Assembly (NCBI GenBank): GCA_016218915.1
Contig: JACRCQ010000031.1
Location: forward strand, 62,001-126,000
DNA: 64,000 bases
Source: Deltaproteobacteria bacterium
GTDB lineage: Bacteria > Myxococcota_A > Polyangia > Polyangiales > Polyangiaceae
Direction of reading: 5' to 3'
Shown one piece after another: positions 51,401 through 59,507 of the stretch; position 1 is the stretch's first letter; every line of letters begins with the position of its first letter. The translations under genes and the position numbers were made by a program. The notes under the pieces were generated by a model. That model was not told the DNA's origin. It saw nothing but the letters and a program-made list of their open reading frames with translations, and did not search any database.

Positions 51401-52363
51401 AGGATCGACCCCGTCGGCAACTTCGACCAGGGGGGGCGCAGGTGTGCAGATCACCTCTTCTCTGAGGTCGACGAGGCTGGCGGCGCTGTGCGGCGGATGA
51501 CCGCAGCACAGTGCATACAGCAGTGCTCCGAGCGAGTAGACGTCGGAGCGGAACGTGGCCGGCTCCCCGAGCCACAGCTCAGGGGCCATGTAGGAAGGGG
51601 AGCCAAGCACCACGCCGGGGCGGGTCAGGTCCAGCTCGCTGTGGGCTTGTCGTAAGGCGGAATCGTCGACCACGGCCGCGCAGGTCGTTTCCTCCGTGGA
51701 CGATCGCAGGGGGCCGGCGGGCATGGAGATCTGCACGGCCAAGGGCACGGCGAGCGGTGCAATCGCGGCTTCAGGCAGGCTCGCGCGCAGGGAGGTTCGC
51801 GCCCGCAGCGAGCTGCGCGCTCGCAGCGAGTTGCGCCCGCTCAGGGAGACCCGTCCGCTCAGCGAATTCCGCGGAGACGCAGTGTCCTGCTGCAGCAGCT
51901 TCGCTATCCCGAAGTCGAGGAGCTTGACCTCTCCGTCGTCACCCAGGATCGCGTTGGCGGGCTTGATGTCTCGATGGACGACTCCGCGACGATGGGCAGC
52001 AGCAAGGCCGCGGGAGATGCCGAGCCCGATCTCGAGCGCTTTTGGCCAGGGGACCGGGCGGGGCAGGCGATCGAGCGACTCGCCCCGAACGAACTCTGAC
52101 ACGAGATAGGGGCAGCCCTGGACTTCGCCGACACGGTACACGGTCACGACGTTGGGGTGTTGCAGCCGGGCGATCGCGCGCGCTTCGACGAGGAACCGTT
52201 TTCTCTCTTCGACGTCAGGATCGACTGTGGAGATGAACTTGACCGCGACGTCGCGGTCGAGCACTTCGTCGTGGGCCAGGAAGACCTCGCCCATCCCGCC
52301 GCGTCCGATGGAACGGGTAAGTCGATATCCGTCGAATTCCTGGGGAGGTTTCCAGTCGCTCAT
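48449..52363 (-). CDS. Ser/Thr kinase - nSTAND ATPase - TM - FGE-sulfatase fusion protein
   Basis: The 1304-residue protein has a kinase domain (residues ~10-360) with IGRGGMGEVF, VAVKFI, HRDIKPANA and LDFGIAK (Asp150), but the APE end of the activation segment is reached only at residues 260-262 because ~80 extra residues are inserted, including a Ser/Arg hexapeptide repeat. An nSTAND1 ATPase module follows (NPYRGLQAFEAEHQALYFGR, Walker A GDSGVGKSS near residue 405), then one membrane helix (about 787-810), a helical TPR-like part and an outward formylglycine-generating-enzyme-like domain (about 1024-1304; VYVPAGTFLFGS, CTELEWEKAARG, ARGGGWYFG). The FGE fold usually acts as a binding or sensor module in such fusions. 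The start at 52363 excludes 34 unconserved residues. Confidence 0.88.
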   Translation of the reverse strand: MSDWKPPQEFDGYRLTRSIGRGGMGEVFLAHDEVLDRDVAVKFISTVDPDVEERKRFLVEARAIARLQHPNVVTVYRVGEVQGCPYLVSEFVRGESLDRLPRPVPWPKALEIGLGISRGLAAAHRRGVVHRDIKPANAILGDDGEVKLLDFGIAKLLQQDTASPRNSLSGRVSLSGRNSLRARSSLRARTSLRASLPEAAIAPLAVPLAVQISMPAGPLRSSTEETTCAAVVDDSALRQAHSELDLTRPGVVLGSPSYMAPELWLGEPATFRSDVYSLGALLYALCCGHPPHSAASLVDLREEVICTPAPPLVEVADGVDPAFGAIVDRCLARDPAARYASGNEVRAAFAQLTPEARAKWTPEGNPYRGLQAFEAEHQALYFGRDSEMRTILERLGSDPFLLVAGDSGVGKSSLCRAGVLPRIAGWLDPRRKWTSLIVVPGRNPLQAMAAALAPVVDCSAEELIQEISENPGETARAVSGALGNDLGLVLLVDPLEEMLTLADPTEAELTADFLGWLASPSPPLRLLATVRGDFLSRLAAFPHLGEEIPRALYFLRPLTTDRLREVITGPAAVKGVAFESDAVVQELIDAAVSAEGSLPLLQFAMAELWEAKGPEAKVLTAAHLEAIGGVTGALSRHADDVLARMMPAAKDAARRVMLRLVTAEGTRAHRSDEELGADDATTRKAIDALVAGRLVVARDTPDGAGYQLAHETLIRGWSTLAGWIANDAGSRLVRERLHLAVAEWERMGRAREALWSARQAEEAMGIDPEQLSSRERAFLLASRRARLRKLAIWIAVLLAVPVAAASVWGGMASRARAEKRARVDEEVAQASAAALAAKGKQRTWLELQERAFAQFDAQDRASAEATWKQALAAAADLKPALGQATQHLETALLLDASRGDVRNALADMLYGRAVLAEQLRSPSEQQDLLQRLKVYDSGGARAQAWQTPATVTWSATPAGAKVELARFAEDRGKLRREPLAPQPSQPAMLAPGSYCAIVSAPDHATTVLPFVVHRGDQVRLSVTLPRSREVPQGFVYVPAGTFLFGSAAEDRVRQDFFHTVPEHARSSDGFLIAQHETTFADWIEYLKAQPARDRPSRLPHLGKGGFQGALQLEERPDGSWRLAMQPTVRAFTAGWGEPVVYPTRARRASQDWRRFPVVGISVEDAERYVSWLDQSGKVPGARLCTELEWEKAARGSDGREFPHGAVLEPEDANYDDTYGKVPADMGPDEVGSHPLSRSPFGVDDMAGNVWEWTRSSLAPKEYAARGGGWYFGLNSARTTDREVTEPSFRDGTVGLRVCASLPTR
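51779..51868 (-). repeat. Five 18-bp tandem repeats inside the kinase activation segment
   Basis: Reading on the minus strand, five consecutive units encode NSLSGR, VSLSGR, NSLRAR, SSLRAR and TSLRAS, that is x-S-L-(S/R)-(G/A)-(R/S). Unit boundaries are exact in frame, so copy number can change without a frameshift. Every unit has one or two serines next to arginine, a plausible set of phosphorylation sites. Confidence 0.9.
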
Positions 52364-52485
52364 GAGGTCCAGAAGAGGCCCGCGGCGATTGTACGACAAA
52401 TGTCCAGCGGCAGCCGGCACTGAAGTTGCTCTGAGCTCTTCAGCAAAGAAATACCAACGCATCAATCGGGCCAGGGAGGCATATC

Positions 52486-52884
52486 ATGGATTCCAATGGG
52501 CAAGTCACCGTACCGACAGAGCTGTCCCCACGGGGCGAGGCCATCCCCCGAGTGATCGAACGACGCAGGTTCAAGCGCGTCGCTGCCACGCTTGCCGTGA
52601 CCGAAACGAGCGACACGAACTTCTACGTCGGGCTCACAGAGGACATCTCCGAGGGCGGCATCTTCGTCGCAACGCACGTGGCTGAGCCGATCGGATCGCT
52701 GGTCGAGCTCACCCTGGAGCTTGGAGATGGGGCGGAGCCCATCGCGTTCAAGGGACGCGTGCGGTGGTTGCGTGAGTGCGAGCCTCAAGGCATGGGGGTC
52801 ATGTTCGAGGGGCTGAGCGCTGAGCACCAGGCACGGATCGCTGCGTTCATGAGAAGTCGGAGTCCGGAGTTCTTCGACGATTGA
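52486..52884 (+). CDS. Single-domain PilZ protein
   Basis: The 132-residue protein is a stand-alone PilZ domain of the kind frequent in myxobacteria. The RxxxR-type motif appears in IERRRFKRV and the second motif is DISEGGIFV; the end reads GMGVMFEGLS. It should bind c-di-GMP or act as a PilZ-like adaptor. Divergent from the large kinase gene, whose start is only 123 bases away, so the two share a promoter region. Together with the GGDEF protein and the kinase-PilZ fusion it makes a local c-di-GMP set. Confidence 0.85.
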   Translation: MDSNGQVTVPTELSPRGEAIPRVIERRRFKRVAATLAVTETSDTNFYVGLTEDISEGGIFVATHVAEPIGSLVELTLELGDGAEPIAFKGRVRWLRECEPQGMGVMFEGLSAEHQARIAAFMRSRSPEFFDD

Positions 52885-52936
52885 GACCACGCCGAATCGG
52901 CATCTCGCGCGGACATGGCAGGCTGTTTCGGCACAA

Positions 52937-52960
52937 AGGCTACAGGCTGCAGGCTGCTGG
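52937..52960 (+). repeat. Heptanucleotide tandem repeat GGCTNCN, 3.4 copies
   Basis: Units read GGCTACA, GGCTGCA, GGCTGCT and a partial GGC. The array lies 53 bases after the PilZ stop. It matches the array at 55901 in period and consensus. Confidence 0.8.
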
Positions 52961-53256
52961 CCAGCCCTTTCAAGGTGCAAGGTTCTCAGGCCCGGTCGGC
53001 GACGGGCAGGCAAATACGGCGGTGGGATAGACGCGGCCGTGCCGCGTCGAACGGATGCGCGCCAGTGGCGCGCCACTACGGTGACTCCGTTGGTAGGACT
53101 TCCACCCCTCGAACCCACACGCCTGGGGCAGGGTCGGCAGGGCGCTGTTCCAGCGTTGGGGGTTCTGCCGGATGTACTCACGGGCATTTGCTCGCGAGTA
53201 CTGTCGGGCGCACGCTCGAGCCTGGAGCCCGTAGCCTGACTGAAGCCCGTGGCCGC

Positions 53257-53270
53257 CTGAAGCCTGCAGC
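53257..53270 (-). repeat. Heptanucleotide repeat, two copies, inverted orientation
   Basis: The plus strand reads TGAAGCC then TGCAGCC, the complement of GGCTTCA and GGCTGCA, with more degenerate units at 53231-53247. It is the opposite orientation to the array at 52937. Confidence 0.6.
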
Positions 53271-53349
53271 CCGCCTGTCCTTGGATTGGCAAGCCTCGTG
53301 CAGAGCGCTCTGCGTGCGCTGTCGGAGCGGCCGAACCGGAGGAGACGAC

Positions 53350-54711
53350 ATGGCTCACCGCAGGACGATGCTCGGGTTGGGATGGACCACGTTGCTTGCG
53401 GCGTCTTCGGCAGTTGGCGTGGGATCCCCTGCGCTGGCTGCTGCTCCCAGCGGGCAGCTCGCTCCCCTGGGCGCCACCCTCATCGCAGACCAGGAGCAGC
53501 GGGAAGTCCAGCTCACGGGCGGAGTGGCCTTGCGGCTCGACCCAGGCACGCGGTGCAAGAGGATGCCAAGCACTTCGCTGGTGCTTTCGTCATTGGGCAA
53601 GACGACCCCGACGCACGTGTTCCTGCTCGAGCAGGGGCGGATCGAGGTCGAGGTGGCGCAGCCTGCGCGCAACGGCCAGATGACGCATGGTGTCATGATC
53701 CGCTCAATCAACAACGAAGTTGCGGTGATCAAGCAAGGACGGGCCATGGTTCTGCAGCGCGGAAGCGCTCTGATCACGGCGAACCAGAGTGGGGAGACCC
53801 TGGTTGGGACCTCGCAGCGAGTGCGACCGCTGGCACAAGGAACGATACGGGATCCATCGGGCGGCGCAGCCCGAAACGCGACCGTGGCGATGCTTGGTGC
53901 GCCTGCCCTTCGCATCGGGCCTCGCGTCGGTCTCTGGATAGCCGACCAGGTCGTGCCGGTTGCCCTTCAATGGGAGCCGGTGCAAGGCGCACGCGCCTGG
54001 AGTGTGGAGCTGCGCGACCTTGCCTCGAGTCGCATGGTTCGGCGCCTGCGAGTCGAAGAGCGAGCTGCATCGATCGGTGACAGCGCGCTGCCGGCAGGGA
54101 GCTATGTGGTTACGGTACGCGCGATCGACGAGTATGGTCTGGAGGGAGAGGCCAGCGCGCCGGAGCGGGTGACGTTCAGCAGCGCTCTCATCCCTGCTGG
54201 CGGGTATGTGGACGATCGCGGGCGGATCAGGGTTGCGAAAGGGCAGACCGTGGCGTTCTCCCGTGCGGGCGAGATCGAGGTATCCCGAGGCGAGCCCTTT
54301 CAATGGAACAAGGCGAGCACCTCGATCGGGCTGGAATCCGGAGCTCCCACGAAGTGGTTCGTGCGTCAGGCCGGCTCCTCCATCGGAACCCCGGTGGAGC
54401 TGGCGCCCAGGGTGATCCGCGCGCAGGTACGCATGGGACCTGGCAGCGCAGTGTGGCCAAGAGATACGGTCTCCATCACGATCCGCCTGAGCGACGACGC
54501 CGGCCAGGCTCCGTCGTGGGTGCAGCCGATCCCGCGGGTGACGATCGGGCTGCGTCCGGTGAGCGTGGCCTGGGAACGTCATGGCGACGAGCTAAGGGCA
54601 GTGGTTCCCCCGCAGGGCGGATCAGGGCCGTGGGTGGTGCGTGTGGACGTTCGGGACCAGTACGACATCCCACTTGGAAGCGGCTTCCTCGAGGTGGATC
54701 GAAGGCGCTGA
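53350..54711 (+). CDS. FecR-like periplasmic protein with Fn3/PEGA-like repeats
   Basis: The 453-residue protein has a signal peptide (possibly Tat: HRRTMLGLG, cleavage near ALAAA), a FecR-like beta domain (about residues 45-185; GGVALRLDPGTR, VFLLEQGRIEVEV, EVAVIKQGRAMVLQRGSA) and two beta-sandwich domains (LQWEPVQGARAWSVELRD, VTVRAIDEYGLEGEAS). FecR-domain proteins without an anti-sigma helix are common in these bacteria and probably bind envelope partners. The start at 53350 follows GGAGGAGACGAC and gives the signal peptide directly; the open frame further upstream is not protein-like. The response regulator gene begins 86 bases downstream. Confidence 0.75.
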   Translation: MAHRRTMLGLGWTTLLAASSAVGVGSPALAAAPSGQLAPLGATLIADQEQREVQLTGGVALRLDPGTRCKRMPSTSLVLSSLGKTTPTHVFLLEQGRIEVEVAQPARNGQMTHGVMIRSINNEVAVIKQGRAMVLQRGSALITANQSGETLVGTSQRVRPLAQGTIRDPSGGAARNATVAMLGAPALRIGPRVGLWIADQVVPVALQWEPVQGARAWSVELRDLASSRMVRRLRVEERAASIGDSALPAGSYVVTVRAIDEYGLEGEASAPERVTFSSALIPAGGYVDDRGRIRVAKGQTVAFSRAGEIEVSRGEPFQWNKASTSIGLESGAPTKWFVRQAGSSIGTPVELAPRVIRAQVRMGPGSAVWPRDTVSITIRLSDDAGQAPSWVQPIPRVTIGLRPVSVAWERHGDELRAVVPPQGGSGPWVVRVDVRDQYDIPLGSGFLEVDRRR

Positions 54712-54797
54712 CCGGCGATGGTGCTGCACCGACCCGTGCCCGCACGTGCTCAGGGCCGCGGTTCGAGGTAGGGTATGTCAGGCTTGATGGCTCCTGG

Positions 54798-55901
54798 ATG
54801 ATTCACCCTGCGCAGACTGTGCTGGTAGTCGATGGCGACCTTGAGCGCATCGAGGCGACCTGCCGGTTGCTCAGGGCCAACGGCTTCGTGACCTTCGAGG
54901 CGAGAGCGGGCTCGGAGGCGCTGCAGATCGCGAAGGAGCAGCGGCCTCACCTGATCCTGCTCGATGGGGTGCTTGCCGATGTCGATGGAAGTGCCCTGTG
55001 CGCGCAGCTCAAGGAAGAGCTTTCGCTCTCGTCCACGCTGGTGGTGATGTTGTGGTCGAAAAGGATCGAAAGCGACGATCAGGCAGAGGGCCTGGAGGGC
55101 GGGGCGGATGGATACATCACCCGACCGATATCCAATCCGGAGCTACTGGCGCGTGTCCGCTCGTACGCGCGCTTGCAGCGCGCGCAAGCGCTGAGCAGTC
55201 AGCGGGCCCGCCAGCACGCAGCTGTCGCCGAAGCGGCCCGGCTCGCACTGGCGGGGATGGCGTTCGATACGCTGGTGGTGCGAATCACGCGCATCCTTGC
55301 GGAGACGTTGGACGTGCCGCTGGCCCGGGTCCTGGAGTCGGTAGGGCCCCAATGCTTTCGCGTGCGAGGATTGCAGGGCGAAGCGATTCGCGACGAGGAA
55401 TTCCTCGACGCCGAGCAGAGCTCCATTCCGTCGCTCATGCTCCAGAATGCAGCGCCGATCGTCATCGAGGACACGTCGCAGCGTCGCCGCGGCGTGCTGT
55501 CTCCGGCCCTGGAGAAGGCCGGTGCCAAGAGCGGCGTGGTCGTGGCCATTCCCGCCTCGAACGAGCCGTTCGGCGTGCTGAGCGCCTTTGCCCTGAGCTC
55601 ATCTGCGTTCCTCGAAGAGGATGTAGGTTTCATCCAGTCGCTCGCCAACATCCTGGGGCTGGCGATCGATCGCGACCGGATGGAACGCCAGCGCGAGCGT
55701 CTGGTCGTGGAGCTCGAGACAGCCGCGGCCAAGGTCAAGACCCTTCGCGAGATGCTGCCGATGTGCGCATGGTGTGGAAAGGTTCGCAACGACCACGGAT
55801 ACTGGCGCACGGTGCAGGCCTACCTGCACGAGCAAGCGGGCACGGAGGTCACCCACGGCATCTGTCCGGAGTGCGCGGAGAGCCGATTCTCCGGGACATA
55901 G
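54798..55901 (+). CDS. Response regulator with GAF domain and C-terminal Cys4 module
   Basis: The 367-residue protein has a receiver domain (residues ~6-125) with the phospho-acceptor Asp56 (LILLDG), a GAF domain (about 155-300) and a C-terminal coiled segment leading to a zinc-ribbon-like module (CAWCGKVRNDHGYW then CPEC), which is found at the end of many soluble signalling proteins. Two catalytic details are altered: the acidic pair reads DGD, and the conserved Lys before cis-Pro is Arg109 (TRPIS). No DNA-binding or enzymatic output is present, so it probably works through protein contacts. The start lies directly at the receiver domain; the frame is open far upstream but is not domain-like there. 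Confidence 0.83.
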   Translation: MIHPAQTVLVVDGDLERIEATCRLLRANGFVTFEARAGSEALQIAKEQRPHLILLDGVLADVDGSALCAQLKEELSLSSTLVVMLWSKRIESDDQAEGLEGGADGYITRPISNPELLARVRSYARLQRAQALSSQRARQHAAVAEAARLALAGMAFDTLVVRITRILAETLDVPLARVLESVGPQCFRVRGLQGEAIRDEEFLDAEQSSIPSLMLQNAAPIVIEDTSQRRRGVLSPALEKAGAKSGVVVAIPASNEPFGVLSAFALSSSAFLEEDVGFIQSLANILGLAIDRDRMERQRERLVVELETAAAKVKTLREMLPMCAWCGKVRNDHGYWRTVQAYLHEQAGTEVTHGICPECAESRFSGT

Positions 55902-55931
55902 GCTTCGGGCTTCAGACTTCAGGCTTCAGGC
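55901..55931 (+). repeat. Heptanucleotide tandem repeat GGCTTCA, 4.4 copies
   Basis: Units read GGCTTCG, GGCTTCA, GACTTCA, GGCTTCA and partial GGC. The array starts on the last base of the response-regulator stop codon. Confidence 0.85.
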
Positions 55932-56024
55932 AGAACGAGGTTCCCACGCCAAGCCTGTTGCCTGCAGCCGCGGGCCCAGGTGCTCGCCTGCCGTGTCGCC
56001 GGCAGCCTTCTGGAGCCTGGAAGC

Positions 56025-56456
56025 TCAGCGCGACGTGTAAGAGAGCCGTAGCATCTCCAGCGCTTCGTCCTGGGGGATTTCGAGCGCCGTGGCAGCTCGC
56101 AGCAGGAAAGCGGATTCCGACGGATTGACCATGTTGTCGGCACGCATCACTCGGATCGCGACACCGAGAGCTGCCCGTCGGAGCCTGGGGTCGTTGAGCC
56201 GCTCGCGGATCTGCACGAGGCGATGCTCTCTGCCTTCAGCTTCCAGGGAGCGGCCGATGTGCGTGAGCATCGCTTCGATGGTCGCCTCTGGAAGCTGGCC
56301 CCGTGACGCAGTGATCAGGTGCTCCTTGAAGACCTGGCGCTCTTCGACGACCACGATGCCGTCAGCGTACGCGGCCAGGAACATCAGCTCCACGACTGCC
56401 TCGAGCTTGGGTATCTCGAGGTCACCCAGGGAAAGCGCTGTAACTTCGGAATCCAC
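56025..56456 (-). CDS. TerB-like (tellurite-resistance/DjlA N-terminal) protein
   Basis: The 143-residue all-helical protein has the TerB pattern: AVVELMFLAAYADGIVVVEERQVF, then IGRSLEAEGREHRLVQIRERL and VMRADNMVNPSESAFLLRAATAL, with acidic residues at both helix-loop-helix turns able to bind metal. TerB-like proteins are cytoplasmic and linked to envelope or metal stress; function here is unknown. The start is a GTG at 56456 immediately before the first helix. No clear ribosome-binding site is seen, so it may start elsewhere. Confidence 0.72.
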   Translation of the reverse strand: MDSEVTALSLGDLEIPKLEAVVELMFLAAYADGIVVVEERQVFKEHLITASRGQLPEATIEAMLTHIGRSLEAEGREHRLVQIRERLNDPRLRRAALGVAIRVMRADNMVNPSESAFLLRAATALEIPQDEALEMLRLSYTSR

Positions 56457-56592
56457 GGGGCGAAGCCTAGCACTCGCGGCGGCCCGGCGGCTACAGCGGA
56501 CCACCCCCTGCGACGACGTCCAGCTGCCCTCCGTGTTTGAGCCAGCAGGCAGCGTCGAGCACGGTGTAGGATGAGAGCGAGAGGAGTGCCGG

Positions 56593-58122
56593 ATGACGTC
56601 CCGAATGGCGCTGGTACTGCTGGTGATGGTCGCGGGGTGTACAAGCGACGCTGCTGGGGCCGGAGCGCCGGCGCAGGATGGCGGAGGCGGGGCGACCGTG
56701 GACGGCCCTTCGCCCTTCCAGGAAGCGGGTCCGGTTCCGCCTGCCATGGATTGCGGGGAGCCGAGTGGCAAGCGGTACTACGTGAGCCCGTCCGGGGACG
56801 ACGCAGCGGAAGGAACGCAGGCTGCGCCCTGGAGGACGCTCCAGAAAGCCGCGGCAGCAGCCCAGCCGGGAGACGGCGTGTACCTGATGGCGGGCACCTT
56901 CCAGGAGCAGCTCGTACCCAAGGTTTCGGGCAGCGAGGGGAAGTACATCATCTACGCGGCAGCGGACGTGACGAGCCGGCCGGTGATCGACGGGACTGGG
57001 AGCAAGGGGGAGCTGATCTCGGTCTCGGATCTGAGCTACCTCAAGCTCTGCAACCTGGTGGTGCGCAACTCCAAGGACTACGGCGTGCAGATCGGCGGTG
57101 GCGATCACATCGCCGTGCTGGGCCTCACCGTGGAGCGCTCGGGTGAAGCTGCGATCTACTTCGAGGGAACCCAGGATCTGTCGATCGAAGGGTGCAGCAC
57201 GCGCGACAGCGTCTCGTCCGGAATCGGCGTCTGGTACAGCAAGCGCGCAGCGGTGCGCCACAACAAGGTAGTGAACGCAAGGAACGATGCCGACAAGGGG
57301 CACGAGGAGAGCATCAGCATCTCCGGCACCGAGGACTTCGAGGTATCGGACAACGAGATCTGGATCGACGGAGGGCCGACGGACACCGGGGGCAACGCGG
57401 CGATCAAGATCAAGGAGTCGTGCCAGCGAGGGAAGGTGTTCAAGAACTTCGCGCACGACTTTCCCGAGGGGAGCATCGGGCTCGACGCGTGGGAAGCCGG
57501 GCTCAACGGAACACCCACGCTCAACAGCATCGACATCTATGCCAACCGGATCGAGCGGGCTGGCGGCATCCGCGTGTCGTCCGAGGAGCTCGGCATCGTC
57601 GAGAACATCAACATCTTCAACAACGTCCTGATCCACACCAACAACGGCATCATGATCACCGCTTCGGCCAAGAACGGGCCGAAGTGGAACGTGAACATCT
57701 TCAACAACACGATCTACGAAGGCGCTCCGGATGGCTGGGGCGGGATCTGGATCGTCACGGAGAACTTCAAGAACGCGGTGATCCGCAACAACATCGTGGT
57801 TTCGAACGAGTGGAACATGGGGAAGATCACGCTCGGCTACAAGAGCAAGCTGGCCGAGGTCACCGCGGATCACAACCTCGTGCTCGGGGAGAAGCACGGC
57901 ATTGACGGGTTTGCCGATGCGGTGGAGCTGTCCGACATGGATGGCAACGCGACAGCAGACCCCAAGTTCGTGGATGCAGCAGGCGGCGATCTGCACGTCC
58001 AGGCCGGATCGCCTGCGATCGATCAGGGCGCTACGATTGCCGGGGTGACCGTGGACTACGACGGAGTCAGCCGTCCGCAGGGCGCCGCCTACGACATCGG
58101 CGCGTTCGAGAGAGGGAACTAG
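56593..58122 (+). CDS. Parallel beta-helix lipoprotein (polysaccharide-lyase or DUF1565-like)
   Basis: The 509-residue protein has a lipoprotein signal (lipobox VAGC), a low-complexity spacer, then KRYYVSPSGDDAAEGTQAAPWRTLQKAAAAAQPGDGVYL, the usual opening of right-handed beta-helix proteins of the DUF1565/PL9 type. It is followed by many PbH1 repeats rich in Asn and Asp (IFNNVLIHTNNGIMITAS and IFNNTIYEG) and the end motif SPAIDQGA...DYDGVSRPQGAAYDIGAFE. It is probably an outer-surface carbohydrate-binding or lyase protein; no catalytic residues can be assigned. The ATG follows GGAGTGCCGG. Its last codons and stop lie inside the left copy of an inverted repeat. Confidence 0.82.
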   Translation: MTSRMALVLLVMVAGCTSDAAGAGAPAQDGGGGATVDGPSPFQEAGPVPPAMDCGEPSGKRYYVSPSGDDAAEGTQAAPWRTLQKAAAAAQPGDGVYLMAGTFQEQLVPKVSGSEGKYIIYAAADVTSRPVIDGTGSKGELISVSDLSYLKLCNLVVRNSKDYGVQIGGGDHIAVLGLTVERSGEAAIYFEGTQDLSIEGCSTRDSVSSGIGVWYSKRAAVRHNKVVNARNDADKGHEESISISGTEDFEVSDNEIWIDGGPTDTGGNAAIKIKESCQRGKVFKNFAHDFPEGSIGLDAWEAGLNGTPTLNSIDIYANRIERAGGIRVSSEELGIVENINIFNNVLIHTNNGIMITASAKNGPKWNVNIFNNTIYEGAPDGWGGIWIVTENFKNAVIRNNIVVSNEWNMGKITLGYKSKLAEVTADHNLVLGEKHGIDGFADAVELSDMDGNATADPKFVDAAGGDLHVQAGSPAIDQGATIAGVTVDYDGVSRPQGAAYDIGAFERGN

Positions 58123-58150
58123 CAACTGGCAACTAGCAACACGGAATTGG
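58112..58150 (+). repeat. Left copy of a heptamer-bearing inverted repeat
   Basis: It begins GAGGGAACTAGCAACT and ends ACGGAATTGG. The core is three heptamers: CTAGCAA, CTGGCAA, CTAGCAA. It matches the right copy (59508-59539, opposite strand) perfectly over 32 bases apart from one extra heptamer here. Confidence 0.92.
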
Positions 58151-58310
58151 AATGAAGAATCGGACGCGGCACGGGCGGCACGGGAGGGACGGGCAAGCCC
58201 GGAGGCCGTGGCGAGGCGAGCACACTTGCACCGCCCAATCGATGAAGCGAAATCCGGCTTGACGCACCTCGATCCCACACCATGGAACATCGGGGAAAGG
58301 GGGGAGTGAA

Positions 58311-59486
58311 GTGGAAACATCGAGAGTGCTCGGGGTGATTCTTGCGGGCATGCTTGCACTTGCGGCGAGCGCCTGCTCCAGCAGCGATTCGGGCGGCATG
58401 GGTCCAACCGGCGGCAGCGGAGGCAACGCGGGGAGCGCAGGGAGCGCTGGACAGGACGCGGGCGGAGGCAGCGCAGGGAGCCAGTCTGACGCAGGGGATG
58501 CTTCCGCCGAGGGCGGAGCGGCAGGCGACTCGGGTATCGAGGACGCAACCGAGGAGGAGGCTTCCACGCCAGCGCAGCGCGGCGAATACCTGGTCAAGCA
58601 CGTGTCAGCTTGCGGTGATTGTCATACTCCGAGAAAGCAGGATGGAAGCCCGGACCTGGCCAAGTGGCTCGCTGGCAATCCAGGGATGTTCGAGGTGCCT
58701 GGGCTCGGCCCGGACGGAGGCGTGGGAATCGTCAGCCCGAAGAACCTCACGCCCGACGTGGCTACCGGGCTGGGGTCGTGGACCGACGCGCAGATCAAGT
58801 CGGCAATCCTCGACGGCGTGGATGACGAGGGAAAGGCGCTATTCCCGATCATGCCGTACTACGTATTCCACAACATGACGTCCGAGGACGCGGACGCGAT
58901 TGTCGCCTACCTCAAGACGATTCCAGCTGTGAGCAACGCGATCCCGGAGAACAACTTCGATACGCCGGCTCCAGCGCCGCCTGTACCTGCTGCGGAGATT
59001 CCGGACACGACCCTGGCAACGACCGATCCCGGCTATGCGAGCGCAGTGAGAGGCAAGTACCTGGCATCGAGCGTGGCGCCTTGCATGGAGTGCCACACCC
59101 TGCACGTGCAGACGCCAGGCGCGGTTCCGCTCGACATGACCAAGGCCTTTGCCGGAGGTGAGCCGTTCTATTCGGCTGCGATGCACCTGCCTCCGATCTT
59201 CCCGCCCGTGATCTATTCGGCGAACATCACGCCGGACACGACCGGGCTGGCGGGTTGGGCGCCGGACAACATCGTGACCGTGCTTCATCAGGGCGTGGAC
59301 AAGGACGGACACTCTGTCTGTCCGCCGATGCCGGTAGGGCCGCAAGGCGCATTCGGCGGCATGTCGTCGATCGACGCACTCGACATCGCGAACTACCTGC
59401 TATCCATCGCGCCCAAGGTCAACGACGTACCGAAGTGCGAGCCGTCCGACGGCGGCCCGCCGCCAGCAGACGCGTCCACAGAGTGA
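58311..59486 (+). CDS. Diheme cytochrome c lipoprotein
   Basis: The 391-residue protein has a lipoprotein signal (ASAC), a Gly/Ser/Ala-rich spacer (about 25-90) and two cytochrome c domains with CGDCH and CMECH heme motifs. Each is followed by a NLTPD- or NITPD-type segment with distal Met (FPIMPY and CPPMPV), the form seen in diheme dehydrogenase electron-transfer subunits. It should carry electrons at the periplasmic face of the outer membrane. The start is a GTG behind GGGGGGAG. The gene sits alone between the two inverted-repeat copies, pointing away from the left one. Confidence 0.85.
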   Translation: METSRVLGVILAGMLALAASACSSSDSGGMGPTGGSGGNAGSAGSAGQDAGGGSAGSQSDAGDASAEGGAAGDSGIEDATEEEASTPAQRGEYLVKHVSACGDCHTPRKQDGSPDLAKWLAGNPGMFEVPGLGPDGGVGIVSPKNLTPDVATGLGSWTDAQIKSAILDGVDDEGKALFPIMPYYVFHNMTSEDADAIVAYLKTIPAVSNAIPENNFDTPAPAPPVPAAEIPDTTLATTDPGYASAVRGKYLASSVAPCMECHTLHVQTPGAVPLDMTKAFAGGEPFYSAAMHLPPIFPPVIYSANITPDTTGLAGWAPDNIVTVLHQGVDKDGHSVCPPMPVGPQGAFGGMSSIDALDIANYLLSIAPKVNDVPKCEPSDGGPPPADASTE

Positions 59487-59507
59487 CGGTCTCCTCAATT
59501 CATAATC

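Larger units (their letters stand above)
52885..53349. other. Intergenic region with heptanucleotide repeats
   Basis: These 465 bases keep an open frame into the next gene, but its content (Gly/Ser/Arg/Cys-rich, no domain) and codon use are unlike coding sequence. It contains two short heptamer arrays listed separately and otherwise looks non-coding. The promoter of the FecR-like gene should be near its right end. Confidence 0.55.

Noticed and set aside
52915..53349. 145-residue N-terminal extension of the FecR-like protein
   Set aside because: Low-complexity Gly/Ser/Arg/Cys content, poor codon bias, and a proper signal peptide with ribosome-binding site begins at 53350.
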